The notes under the pieces: model-generated | Told to the model about the DNA's origin: nothing | The model's database searches: none | The model's input: only the letters and a program-made list of their open reading frames with translations | Source: UMGS172 sp045651745 | Lineage (GTDB): Bacteria > Bacillota > Clostridia > Oscillospirales > Acutalibacteraceae | Length of the DNA stretch: 64,000 nucleotides | Direction: 5' to 3' | Assembly: GCA_045651745.1 (NCBI GenBank) | Contig: JAZRSW010000039.1 | Span: 1 to 64,000, forward strand | Position numbers and translations under genes: made by a program | Shown here: positions 1-8,904 of the stretch, in pieces | How positions within the stretch are numbered: position 1 is the first letter of the stretch | How the letters are laid out: every line of letters begins with the position of its first letter

Positions 1-1
1 C

Positions 2-829
2 GCTTATTGCCAGTATGTAATTGATACCTTCAGTAAGTGTACCGGTGCCTGCGGAAATACCTGTAACACCTCCGCTATGACCTGTACACAGATATATAAC
101 GAAAATTATGCAACCGTGAAAGAGAAAATAGACTCGGAAATAAAAGCTCTTGTTGCTGATTTAACCGAGCTTTATGAGTTGACTATGAGCACCAATGATG
201 AATATAATGAATATCTTGGTGCAAGCTACATTTCGGTATTATCATCGGCCTCGGTTAAAGCAAGTGTAAATGTAGGACTTTATACCTTAATCGCATTCTT
301 ATTCCTTATGATTCTTTGCTGTGGCAGTGCGGTGGTATTCGGAAGACTTGGTGATATAGTAAGCTATATTTTCTATACCGATCACCTTACCGAGCTTAAC
401 AATCGTGCATATTTTGATAAATACTTAAAATCTATGGACAAAAAACTTTTAGATGACGGCACTGTATATGCAATAGTTGATATTTCAAATCTATCCGCTA
501 TTAATGCCGAATTCAACCGACAGGTCGGCGACGATATTATTAAAATGTTCACAACCGGCTTAAAGGAAGTTTTCGGAAAAACCGATGCCGAGTTTATTTA
601 TAACGGAAACGGAAGTTTTGTGATTTTAGTTAAAGACTCTGACTTCATAACAGTTGAGGACATTTTAAGACTGTTCGGATTAAGACTTGACGAACGCGAG
701 GATTATAAAAACATAAAACTCGAATATAAAGTAGGTATTGCAGAAACCTTTAACTCAACTCAAACTGCAAGAAAACTACTTTCTGAAGCCATTGAAAACA
801 AAAAGGATTTCGTATCTGAAATTCTATAA
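2..829 (+). CDS. Membrane protein with degenerate GGDEF domain (5' end outside window)
   Basis: The reading frame is open to the left edge, so the true start lies outside the window; an internal ATG at 77 has no good ribosome binding site. The visible part is an extracytoplasmic segment with several cysteines and a helical, charged stretch, one membrane helix (about 275-345) and a GGDEF-like domain (about 375-800). The domain keeps the family's D-LTEL-NR start and a VDISN...VGDD stretch, but the signature loop reads NGNGSF (about 602-619) instead of GGDEF, so cyclase activity is unlikely. A helical outer domain followed by a C-terminal membrane helix recalls the second half of a Wzz-type polysaccharide copolymerase; that is inference. 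It leads the visible polysaccharide operon and ends 39 bp before the next gene. Likely a sensor or scaffold. Confidence 0.75.
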   Translation, partial: AYCQYVIDTFSKCTGACGNTCNTSAMTCTQIYNENYATVKEKIDSEIKALVADLTELYELTMSTNDEYNEYLGASYISVLSSASVKASVNVGLYTLIAFLFLMILCCGSAVVFGRLGDIVSYIFYTDHLTELNNRAYFDKYLKSMDKKLLDDGTVYAIVDISNLSAINAEFNRQVGDDIIKMFTTGLKEVFGKTDAEFIYNGNGSFVILVKDSDFITVEDILRLFGLRLDEREDYKNIKLEYKVGIAETFNSTQTARKLLSEAIENKKDFVSEIL

Positions 830-868
830 ATTATAATAAAAATCTGACAAAGGAGGGCAGTGTGAATT

Positions 869-2173
869 ATGGAAAACAAACTTTTGAAGAATTCATTAAA
901 AGGTTATTTTATCGCGGTAGCTATTCTTATGTACTATTTTTTAAACGAAACAATTAACCTTGGTTTGTTTATTACATATCGTCACGCATTTGCCCTCGTT
1001 TTGTTTGCATCGGCTCTTATTTGTTTTTTGATTAAACCTAATATCGCAAGAGGTTCAGCCACTTTAAAGCCAACCCTTGTATACTGTATCCCGCTTATTA
1101 TAACAGTTGTGGTTTCTCTGTTTATTTGGTTTGTGGAACAGGTAGATACCGCAGTTATTGCACGAGGTCTGTCAGGCGCTTTTATTTATAATAATATGCT
1201 TTCCTTTACACTTGCGGCGGCGGCTTTTTTATACATCTTTGGAGAAAAAGGAATTTGGTATAACCTTATTGCAATTCTTGTTTCTAATATTTTAATAATA
1301 TTTACGGTTATATTGCAAAACGGAATAGGCCCTTTCTTTTCAGAGTTTGTAAAACTTATTGTAACCTTTGCAGGTGAAACGGGAGATATTATTGTTCAAG
1401 CAGAAATTCACGAACTTGCATTCTGCCTTGGCGCATATTTGATTTATATGTTTTTAAAGCCCCGAAAAAATATAGCGTTTTTTATTCTGCTTGGACTTAC
1501 TCTGTTCTGTTTCCTTGCCGCTTTTAAAAGAATTGGTATTATTGCTATTGCTGTGGCTGTGGCGTTAGGTTGGTTCTTAAAATTTGTCGCAAAATTCAAA
1601 GCCAGCACGGCTAAAAATCTTACTATAATCTTCTCCGTATTAATAGTTGTTTTGCTTACGGGATATATAGCAATTATAAAAATGGACGTATTTACCCTGC
1701 TCGAAAAAGCAGGAATTAACACAAGCGGCCGTGTTGAGATTTATAATGCCGTTGATAAGTTTTATGACTTTTCACCCGAATTTTTAGGCAACGGAATAGG
1801 CTTTTTAACTTACCAACTCAGCACTAATATGAACGTCGGCGTTTCTTCGGTTCATAATGACTTTTTGCAATATTTTATCGACTTAGGATTTTGTGGATAT
1901 ATTTTATGGTTAACCTCTATGACGCTTGTCAGAGTTTGCTATTTCGGTAAAAAAAGGAAAATAGAAAATGGCATCATAACTTTAGCGTTAACGCTTTATC
2001 TTGTTATTGTATCTTCAACCGATAACACAATGAACTATCCCCTGCTTACTACCGTACTTGCAATTATAATGATTGGTCACGGGTTTGACGAGAACGTCCG
2101 TAGCAAAGAACACGCCATATTTGGATACGTTTCTAAAGCAAATAGAGAAACAAAGAAAGGAACAATTTTATGA
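869..2173 (+). CDS. O-antigen ligase/polymerase-like membrane protein (Wzy-type)
   Basis: A 434-residue protein that is almost entirely hydrophobic, with about ten or more membrane helices and a larger loop before the C-terminal helices. A segment reading SVHNDFLQYFIDLGFCGY resembles the HN-x-L...G-x-x-G signature of the Wzy_C (O-antigen ligase/polymerase) family. Such proteins polymerise or transfer lipid-linked repeat units on the outer face of the membrane. The start has a strong AAAGGAGGG Shine-Dalgarno. The stop overlaps the next gene's start by four bases, so translation is probably coupled to the glycosyltransferase that follows. Polymerase and ligase cannot be told apart from sequence. 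Confidence 0.8.
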   Translation: MENKLLKNSLKGYFIAVAILMYYFLNETINLGLFITYRHAFALVLFASALICFLIKPNIARGSATLKPTLVYCIPLIITVVVSLFIWFVEQVDTAVIARGLSGAFIYNNMLSFTLAAAAFLYIFGEKGIWYNLIAILVSNILIIFTVILQNGIGPFFSEFVKLIVTFAGETGDIIVQAEIHELAFCLGAYLIYMFLKPRKNIAFFILLGLTLFCFLAAFKRIGIIAIAVAVALGWFLKFVAKFKASTAKNLTIIFSVLIVVLLTGYIAIIKMDVFTLLEKAGINTSGRVEIYNAVDKFYDFSPEFLGNGIGFLTYQLSTNMNVGVSSVHNDFLQYFIDLGFCGYILWLTSMTLVRVCYFGKKRKIENGIITLALTLYLVIVSSTDNTMNYPLLTTVLAIIMIGHGFDENVRSKEHAIFGYVSKANRETKKGTIL

Positions 2174-3372
2174 AAATATTAATGGTAAACAAGTTCCTTT
2201 ATCCAAGAGGCGGCTCGGAAAGTTATATGCTTAAACTTGGTGATGAACTTAAAAGCCAAGGACACGAAGTTGAATACTTCGGTATGTATGACGAAAAAAA
2301 TACCGTTGGCAACAGTGAAAATTCGTACACAACGAATATGGATTTTCACTCAACCGGTATTCAGAGATTTTTGTATCCATTTAAAATCATCTATTCTTTT
2401 GAAGCTTATAAAAAAATTGGACAGGTTTTAGATAGTTTCAAACCCGATATTGTTCATATGAATAATATCAATTTTCAACTTACGCCGTCCATTATCTACG
2501 CCGTAAAAAAACGCAATATCCCGCTTGTTCAGACGGTTCATGACTATCAAATGATTTGTCCTAACCACCTCTTATATAGTTTTAACGAAACAAAGCCTTG
2601 TGACAGATGTATAAATGGCTCTAAATTAAATTGCCTTAAACATAGTTGTATTCACGACTCAAAAGTCAAAAGTTTGCTCGGCGTGATTGAGGCAAAACTT
2701 TATTCGTTTTTGAAAACCTATAAAAAAGTGGACTTATATGTTTGCCCAAGTAACTTTTTAGAAAAGAAGCTTTTAACTGCATCTGATATTTATAACGGCA
2801 AAACATTTACGATACATAATTTTATTGAAAGAAAGTTTACACCGAATAAACTCGAAAACAATAACCCTTATATTGTCTTTGTTGGAAGACTGTCGGCAGA
2901 AAAAGGTGTAAAACTTTTAAGCGAAACTGCAAAACTTTTGCCAAAAATTAATTTTGTCGTTGCGGGAACCGGTCCGGATGACGACTGCTTAAAAGATATA
3001 CCTAATATAAATTTATTGGGGTTTGTTTCGGGGCAGGAACTTGCCGATTTAATGGCAAATGCAAAACTTTTGATTGCTCCTTCGGTCTGCTACGAAAACT
3101 GTCCGCTATCTATTTTAGAAGCTCATTCAATGGGTGTACCCGTTGTTACAATGAATAGCGGTGGAATGGCAGAACTTGTGTGTGACGGTAAAACGGGCGG
3201 TTTGTGTTTTGAACCTACCCCAATCTGCCTCGCTGAAACATTAGAAAAATGCTTGGAAGACAATCAATATCAAATACTGAAAACTAATTGTGAAGAAATA
3301 AGTTCAAAAATAATGGGTGTTAAAGAATACTCCCAGATACTAATACAAAAATACAACGAACTTAAGGGGTGA
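2170..3372 (+). CDS. Glycosyltransferase family 4
   Basis: A 400-residue GT-B fold enzyme that probably transfers a sugar from a nucleotide donor to a lipid-linked acceptor on the cytoplasmic face. The N-terminus MKILMVNKFLYPRGGSE is the usual acceptor-domain start. The second domain has IVFVGRLSAEKGV, GTGPD and a donor-binding APSVCYENCPLSILEAHSMG segment whose two glutamates match the family's E-x7-E motif. Between the domains is a cysteine-rich insertion (about residues 134-162, with CDRC and several nearby cysteines) seen in some GT4 members and possibly metal-binding. The ATG lies within the ATGA overlap with the preceding gene. Confidence 0.88.
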   Translation: MKILMVNKFLYPRGGSESYMLKLGDELKSQGHEVEYFGMYDEKNTVGNSENSYTTNMDFHSTGIQRFLYPFKIIYSFEAYKKIGQVLDSFKPDIVHMNNINFQLTPSIIYAVKKRNIPLVQTVHDYQMICPNHLLYSFNETKPCDRCINGSKLNCLKHSCIHDSKVKSLLGVIEAKLYSFLKTYKKVDLYVCPSNFLEKKLLTASDIYNGKTFTIHNFIERKFTPNKLENNNPYIVFVGRLSAEKGVKLLSETAKLLPKINFVVAGTGPDDDCLKDIPNINLLGFVSGQELADLMANAKLLIAPSVCYENCPLSILEAHSMGVPVVTMNSGGMAELVCDGKTGGLCFEPTPICLAETLEKCLEDNQYQILKTNCEEISSKIMGVKEYSQILIQKYNELKG

Positions 3373-3377
3373 AAAGA

Positions 3378-4433
3378 ATGGCAAAGCCAAAGGTAAGCAT
3401 TGTTGTACCTGTATACAATACCGAGAAGTATCTTAAAAGGTGCTTGGATTCTATTGTTGAACAAACCCTCGAGGAAATCGAAATTATTATTGTTGATGAT
3501 GGCTCAAAAGAGGCTTGCGCTTTGCTTTGCGACGAACTTTCGAAAACCGACGCACGTATTAAGGTTATTCATAAGCAAAACGGTGGCTTGGGGTTTGCGA
3601 GAAACACAGGACTTGAGGCAGCAACCGGCGAATATATCGGTTTTGTTGACTCGGACGACTATATAAACCCTACGATGTATGAAACCCTTTACAATACGGC
3701 AAAAAACCACAACGCCGATATTGCTGTTTCGGGCATTTGTTTTGTGGGCGGAAACACATTTTCTCAAGCAAATGATTATATTGAAAAACCTTATTTTGAA
3801 AAGGATACCGTTTTTGAAAAAGACGAAATCAACGAACTTCTTTTAGGCGTTATAGGCGCATTACCGAATGAACCTGACGATAGCCGTTACGGTGTAAGCG
3901 TCTGTAAAAATATATTCAAAGTTGACCTCATCAAAGATAAAAATATAAGGTTTTTATCCGAACGCGAAATATTGTCCGAGGACACCTTATTTATGGTGGA
4001 CTTTATTAAGGCTTCATCTTGTGCCGTTGGTGTTTCGGGAGCGTATTATTGTTACTGCCGTAATGATGATTCAATTTCAAAATCTTATAACAGTACAAGA
4101 TATGAACGAAGCATTGTTTTCTTGAATGAACTTGAAAAACGAATTGAAAACACCGTTTCAAAAGAAGAATATAAAATTTATTTAGACAGGCTTATTCAAG
4201 GTTTTGGAAGAATTTTATGCTCGCAGGAAATTGTTCATGCAAAGCAGGAAAATATTGAATATTCCACTCTTAAAAAGCGTCTTAAAGAAATATGCACAAA
4301 CGAAAAAATCAAAAACGTTTTAAAAACATACCCTTGGTATAAACTGCCGATAAAACAAGCGGCATTTGCCTTTGCGATGAAATATAAACTGTTTTTACTT
4401 CAAAAAATTATGGTACTACTCAGGGATAGATAG
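3378..4433 (+). CDS. Glycosyltransferase family 2
   Basis: A GT-A fold family 2 glycosyltransferase. It starts KVSIVVPVYNTEKYLKRCLDS, continues with EIIIVDDGS and KQNGGLGFARNTGL, and has the metal-binding DSDD motif (DXD equivalent) in GFVDSDDYI. The rest is an acceptor-binding region without membrane helices. I chose the ATG at 3378 because AAGGGG lies eight bases upstream. A GTG at 3369 overlaps the previous stop but has no usable spacing. It is the first of three consecutive family 2 enzymes, probably each adding one sugar or branch of the repeat unit. Donor and linkage cannot be predicted. Confidence 0.88.
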   Translation: MAKPKVSIVVPVYNTEKYLKRCLDSIVEQTLEEIEIIIVDDGSKEACALLCDELSKTDARIKVIHKQNGGLGFARNTGLEAATGEYIGFVDSDDYINPTMYETLYNTAKNHNADIAVSGICFVGGNTFSQANDYIEKPYFEKDTVFEKDEINELLLGVIGALPNEPDDSRYGVSVCKNIFKVDLIKDKNIRFLSEREILSEDTLFMVDFIKASSCAVGVSGAYYCYCRNDDSISKSYNSTRYERSIVFLNELEKRIENTVSKEEYKIYLDRLIQGFGRILCSQEIVHAKQENIEYSTLKKRLKEICTNEKIKNVLKTYPWYKLPIKQAAFAFAMKYKLFLLQKIMVLLRDR

Positions 4434-4444
4434 GAGGATAAGTT

Positions 4445-5473
4445 ATGCTTTTTTCGATAATTGTTCCAATATACAATATTGAAAAGTACATACGAAAATG
4501 TATTGACAGCGTGCTTTCACAGTCATTTGACGATTATGAACTGATTTTGGTTGATGACGGCTCGCCTGATAACTGTCCTATTATCTGTGACGAATATGCC
4601 AAACGTGACTCTAAAATTAAGGTTATACATAAAGAAAACGGCGGTCTTGTGAGCGCAAGACAAGCAGGCATCAAGGTTGCTGAAGGCGACTATATTTTCA
4701 ATCTCGACGGTGATGACGCCCTTTTACCCGACGCGCTTAAAACTGCACAAGAAATAATAAACGAAACAAATGCCGATATTGTTTCATTCTCTTACAGAAC
4801 TTGTATAAACGGGCAAATCGGCAACGTAGTCGAGGACTTGGTTGAGGAAGGATTATATAATAAATCACAAATTGAAGAACATATATATCCAAATCTTTTG
4901 TCAAATAAAAATATGGAGCACCTCTTCTATTTCCTTTGGGGCAAGGCTATAAAAAAAGAACTCATTTTAAAACATCAGTTGAATGTAAACCCTGCCATTT
5001 CTTTGGGTGAGGATTTAAGTTGTATTGTCCCGTGCTTTTTAGATGCAAATGCGGTCTATTTTTCCAAAAAAGATGTTTATCTTTATACCATTCGCAACGA
5101 TTCTATTTCAACCGATTTTAAAACGGCGCAAATTACTCAAATAGAAGATGTGATTTTGGGTCTTAAAAACATAACTGCAAATAAACCTAAAGATTTTGAA
5201 GCCCAGATTTCACGTTATTCTTGTTTTATGTGTTTTGCTATTTTAGCGGCAGCCGCAGAAGGCAATCACTTCAAGGTTTTAAAGAAAATTAAAGAACTTA
5301 TTAAAAATTCCGTACATAACGAAGAAATTAAGAACGCACACTTTGAAAATCTTACCATTAAAAGTCGAATTGCTATATTTTTAATGAAAAAACAAATGAT
5401 TACATTGTCCTTTTACTTTTTATATTTATGCAAAGAGATAAAGCGTATCAGAAAGGGTGGTAAAAATGGATAA
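4445..5473 (+). CDS. Glycosyltransferase family 2
   Basis: A 342-residue GT-A enzyme of family 2: FSIIVPIYNIEKYIRKCIDSVLSQS at the start, then LILVDDGSPDNC, NGGLVSARQAGI and a FNLDGDD metal-binding site. The C-terminal 150 residues are lysine-rich with an amphipathic end typical of membrane-associated family members. The AGGAGG Shine-Dalgarno is well placed. Its 3' end overlaps the next gene by eight bases. It is a paralogue of its two neighbours, so the three may have arisen by duplication and specialised for different acceptor sugars. Confidence 0.88.
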   Translation: MLFSIIVPIYNIEKYIRKCIDSVLSQSFDDYELILVDDGSPDNCPIICDEYAKRDSKIKVIHKENGGLVSARQAGIKVAEGDYIFNLDGDDALLPDALKTAQEIINETNADIVSFSYRTCINGQIGNVVEDLVEEGLYNKSQIEEHIYPNLLSNKNMEHLFYFLWGKAIKKELILKHQLNVNPAISLGEDLSCIVPCFLDANAVYFSKKDVYLYTIRNDSISTDFKTAQITQIEDVILGLKNITANKPKDFEAQISRYSCFMCFAILAAAAEGNHFKVLKKIKELIKNSVHNEEIKNAHFENLTIKSRIAIFLMKKQMITLSFYFLYLCKEIKRIRKGGKNG

Positions 5474-6545
5474 CACTCCTAAAATTTCTTTAATAATGAG
5501 CGTTTATAACGGTGAGGATTATTTATCCGAAGCGATTGACAGCGTTGTAAGCCAAAGTTTCACCGACTGGGAGCTTATCATAATCAACGATTGTTCTACT
5601 GACAGCACGAGCGGGATTTTGAGCCGATATGAAGCACAAGATTCAAGAATAAAGGTACATACAAACGAGGTCAATTTAAGGTTGCCCTCTTCCCTCAACA
5701 AAGCCTTGACTTTGGCTAAAGGCAAATATGTCGCACGAATGGATGCTGACGATATTTGTATGCCAAACAGACTTCAAATGCAGTATGATTTTATGGAAAA
5801 CCATACTGACGTAGATTTGTCATCTTGCCGATTTATGACTCTTAAAAACGGCGTAATCTCTTCGGGTGGTTGTGGTGGAAAAAGTGATGCTGAGTCTATT
5901 AAAGCTTTGCTTTTGGTAACCAACCCAATTCTTCATCCCGGTATTATTGCGAAACGTGATGTAATCAGCGCTTTGGGTTATGACAAAAATTTCACCTGCA
6001 CAGAGGATATGGAACTTTGGACAAGATTTATACTTGAGGGTAAAAAAGTCGAAATTTTATCCGAATACCTTATGATATATAGGCTTCACGATAAACAGAT
6101 TACCGAAACAACCTTAGATAAGCAAAAAAAGGAAGTTGTTTTGATTCAGAAAAATTATTTATCTGAGCTTTTGCAACCTATGAATGAAGAACAAGAAAAC
6201 TTCTATATAAACGGAGTTTACTTCACAAAAAATACCGACATTAACGAATTCTGCAAATTTTACAAATGGGCAAAGTCGGTTAATAAAAGGGTTAAAAAGT
6301 TAGATAAAGAAGCCTTGAACTATGCATTTTTTGAGATTTTAGCAGAATACAAAAGAAAAGGAATTTCAAAGCATGACCTTATTAAAGGTATGTTGATATT
6401 TGGACTGCCGTTTCTTTCAAAGGAACTTCCTGCTCGCAAAAAAAGAGCCCGTGCAGACGGTCTTAAGTGCATAGAAGCCGCAAAAAGCATCGGCCTTGAA
6501 ATGTCGGGCGGTACATTAGAATTTCCAATATTTTCAAAACAATAA
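5466..6545 (+). CDS. Glycosyltransferase family 2
   Basis: A family 2 glycosyltransferase: KISLIMSVYNGEDYLSEAIDSVVSQS, LIIINDCSTDST, then ARMDADDICMP, which supplies the metal-binding DAD/DD, and a later TEDMELWTRF stretch matching the usual catalytic ED/W region. The ATG at 5466 is preferred over a GTG at 5457 because the AAAGGG Shine-Dalgarno is eight bases upstream of it. It overlaps the end of the preceding gene. It closes the run of cytoplasmic glycosyltransferases; a perfect 18-bp palindrome spans its stop codon and separates it from the EAL gene. Confidence 0.87.
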   Translation: MDNTPKISLIMSVYNGEDYLSEAIDSVVSQSFTDWELIIINDCSTDSTSGILSRYEAQDSRIKVHTNEVNLRLPSSLNKALTLAKGKYVARMDADDICMPNRLQMQYDFMENHTDVDLSSCRFMTLKNGVISSGGCGGKSDAESIKALLLVTNPILHPGIIAKRDVISALGYDKNFTCTEDMELWTRFILEGKKVEILSEYLMIYRLHDKQITETTLDKQKKEVVLIQKNYLSELLQPMNEEQENFYINGVYFTKNTDINEFCKFYKWAKSVNKRVKKLDKEALNYAFFEILAEYKRKGISKHDLIKGMLIFGLPFLSKELPARKKRARADGLKCIEAAKSIGLEMSGGTLEFPIFSKQ

Positions 6546-6562
6546 GATAACACGTGTTATCT
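6545..6562. repeat. Perfect 18-bp palindrome
   Basis: The sequence AGATAACACGTGTTATCT is a perfect dyad with no loop. It begins at the last base of the glycosyltransferase stop codon and lies 19 bases before the EAL gene start. There is no T-run, so it is not a standard terminator. The symmetry fits a dimeric regulator's operator or a cruciform/RNA hairpin affecting EAL gene expression. Confidence 0.6.
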
Positions 6563-6581
6563 AAGGCACAGGAGATAAAAT

Positions 6582-7940
6582 ATGCACATTTTTAAAAATC
6601 CATACGTAATCATAGCGGTTTTTATATTGGGAGTAATTTTACTTGCAATCATCGGCATTTATTTTGCCGTAAAAGGCGTAAAGACGGCTAACGAAGAAAC
6701 CGAAAATGATTTTACAACTATAAGTAAACTTGAAAAACGCTTTAAAAGAACCGGAAAATCACATATAAACAGATGCGTTTTATATGTTAGCCTTTCCTCT
6801 GACAATCCTCGCCATTTACAGTCGGAGCGTAAGTTAATTTCAGAAATCAATCGTAATTTACTCGAAACCTTTTCTGACATGGACGAATCTTATATTGCCC
6901 CTTATGACGAAAAGAACTTCGTAATTCTTGCAAATTGGGACATTGAAACAACCCGCAAAAATGTAGAAGAATACATAAATAACTTAAACAAAATCCTTTT
7001 GAATCACAGTGCTTTGAATGTTGTGAGCGTACGACTGGGTTGTTTTGATTCCTCGCTTATACAAGTAACTTTCGATGAAGCTATCAACCGCGCAAAGCAG
7101 GCTTGTATACTTGCGAAGAATGAAAAATCAGCCTTTGCTGAGTGGACTTCAAGCGGTGGAAAAGCACTTGAAAAAAGGATTGAAATCGAAAACAATATCG
7201 AAAAAGAAATTGATAATAACCGCTTTTTCCTTGAATATCAGCCTGTTTTGGATGCTAACACAAAAAAAATTATCGGCGCTGAAGTTTTATCACGTTTGAA
7301 TTCAAAAACCGATGGCGTTTTAACTCCTAAAAGCTTTTTGTCTGCCGTGGATTCAGTAGGAATAAACGAAAAGTTTGATTATTATATCTTCGAGAAAAAC
7401 TGCAAATGGATTTCTAACGACAAAAAGCAACGCGAAGGTTATAAATACACAATAAACTTTTCGCGTTCAACACTTAGTGAACCCGCATTCGCCGAAAAAA
7501 TCATCGGTATCGCAGAAAAGTATGACCTTAAATTTTCATGTTTAGCTGTGGAAGTCCTAGAAGATAAAAATATCACCGGTGAAGCAAAAAAACAAATGGT
7601 TGATAATTTATCGATGCTTAAAGAAAAAGGTGTTTCGATTTTACTTGATGACTTCGGAAGTGGCTTTACAACCTTTGGCGATTTGCAAAACCTTGATATT
7701 TCTATTGTTAAAATTGACAAAAGCATAACCCAGAACGCCGTCACCGATACGGGATTTATAATTCTTAAAAACATTATTCGCACATCTAAAGATATTGGAT
7801 ATAAAACCTTGTGCGAAGGAATTGAAACCAAAGAACAAGAAGAGGCGGCAATAAAAGCAGGGTGTGACCTGCTCCAAGGGTATTACTACTATAAACCGAT
7901 GCCCGTTTCTGCGCTTGAAAAGGTGCTTGATGAAGCATAA
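6582..7940 (+). CDS. Membrane-anchored EAL-domain c-di-GMP phosphodiesterase with degenerate GGDEF-like region
   Basis: A 452-residue protein with one N-terminal membrane helix (residues 8-30), a poorly conserved GGDEF-like region (about 60-190) with no signature loop, and a C-terminal EAL domain (about 205-450). The residues expected for c-di-GMP hydrolysis appear present: E234-V-L-S-R238 (EVL variant of EAL), N292, E324/E327, D356-D357 in LLDDFGSG, K377, E412 and Q432 in LLQGYYY. It is therefore probably active, degrading c-di-GMP near the membrane. AGGAG lies eight bases upstream of the ATG. Its place between glycosyltransferases suggests local control of polysaccharide output, opposing or sensing the nucleotide in concert with the degenerate GGDEF protein at the left edge. 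Confidence 0.88.
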   Translation: MHIFKNPYVIIAVFILGVILLAIIGIYFAVKGVKTANEETENDFTTISKLEKRFKRTGKSHINRCVLYVSLSSDNPRHLQSERKLISEINRNLLETFSDMDESYIAPYDEKNFVILANWDIETTRKNVEEYINNLNKILLNHSALNVVSVRLGCFDSSLIQVTFDEAINRAKQACILAKNEKSAFAEWTSSGGKALEKRIEIENNIEKEIDNNRFFLEYQPVLDANTKKIIGAEVLSRLNSKTDGVLTPKSFLSAVDSVGINEKFDYYIFEKNCKWISNDKKQREGYKYTINFSRSTLSEPAFAEKIIGIAEKYDLKFSCLAVEVLEDKNITGEAKKQMVDNLSMLKEKGVSILLDDFGSGFTTFGDLQNLDISIVKIDKSITQNAVTDTGFIILKNIIRTSKDIGYKTLCEGIETKEQEEAAIKAGCDLLQGYYYYKPMPVSALEKVLDEA

Positions 7941-7953
7941 GGAGAGATTTTTA

Positions 7954-8886
7954 ATGTTATCTGTAATCATTCCGGCATATAATGAAGAATTGCTGATTGA
8001 AAAAGCATATTACACAATATCCGAAATTTTAGCAAATGCTTTGATTGATAACGAAATAATTTTCGTTGACGACGGTTCTTCGGATGCTACTTATGAAAAA
8101 ATTAAAGACTTGGCAGATAAAGAAGAAAACATAGTGGGTCTGCATTTTTCAAGAAATTTCGGTAAAGAAGCTGCAATTTCAGCAGGTTTGGCAAGCGCTA
8201 CGGGTGACTGTGTAGTTGTTATTGATTGCGATTTACAACATCCGCCCGAAAAAATAGTTGAAATGTATCACTTGTGGGAAGAAGGCTTTGAGATTGTTGA
8301 AGGCGTCAAAACCACAAGAGGCAAAGAAAATGCGGCACACGGATGGGCAGCAAAGTGTTTTTATTCGCTTATCAGTTCAGTTGTGGGATTTGATATGTCA
8401 AATGCGTCAGATTTCAAACTACTTGACCGCAAGGTAGTAGATATATTAAATAGTATCCCCGAGAAAAAAGGATTTTTCAGAGCAATATCCTTTTGGGTGG
8501 GATATAAAAAAGCTACCGTTGAATTTGAGGTTAAAGAAAGAACCGAAGGCGTTTCAAAGTGGTCTCCGATTTCACTTATGAAATATGCCGTTTCAAATAT
8601 TTCCGCTTACACAACCGCACCGATGCAGATAGTAACAGTGCTTGGTTTTATAATGCTATTTATTACTGCCGTGTTTGGCGTTTGGGCGTTTGTTGATAAA
8701 CTCCAAGGACGCGCAATTGAGGGTATGACAACCGTTATACTTATACTGATTTTCATAGGAAGTATTATGATGATTAGCCTTGGAATAATCGGCTATTATG
8801 TTGCCCGCATTTATGAGGAAATTAAAGGAAGACCTAAATATATCGTTTCTTCATCCTGCAAAAGTAAAATTAAGATAACAAAATAA
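7954..8886 (+). CDS. Polyprenyl-phosphate glycosyltransferase, DPM1/GtrB/ArnC type
   Basis: A family 2 enzyme of the dolichol-phosphate-mannose-synthase-like group: MLSVIIPAYNEE, IIFVDDGSSDATYEK, FSRNFGKEAAISAGL, and VVIDCDLQHPPE carrying the metal-binding D-C-D/Q. Two C-terminal membrane helices (about residues 228-250 and 262-285) match GtrB/CsbB/YfdH relatives, which charge undecaprenyl phosphate with a sugar for later transfer outside the membrane. The ATG at 7954 sits behind GGAGAG, 13 bases after the EAL stop; the frame stays open upstream but has no better start. It may supply a side-branch sugar in this operon, although no matching flippase (GtrA) or GtrC-type transferase is visible nearby. 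Confidence 0.88.
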   Translation: MLSVIIPAYNEELLIEKAYYTISEILANALIDNEIIFVDDGSSDATYEKIKDLADKEENIVGLHFSRNFGKEAAISAGLASATGDCVVVIDCDLQHPPEKIVEMYHLWEEGFEIVEGVKTTRGKENAAHGWAAKCFYSLISSVVGFDMSNASDFKLLDRKVVDILNSIPEKKGFFRAISFWVGYKKATVEFEVKERTEGVSKWSPISLMKYAVSNISAYTTAPMQIVTVLGFIMLFITAVFGVWAFVDKLQGRAIEGMTTVILILIFIGSIMMISLGIIGYYVARIYEEIKGRPKYIVSSSCKSKIKITK

Positions 8887-8904
8887 TTTATTAAGAGGTG
8901 GAAC

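Noticed and set aside
6545..6562. Rho-independent terminator after the third family 2 glycosyltransferase
   Set aside because: The palindrome has no loop and no following T-run, and the next gene follows closely; an operator is a better reading.
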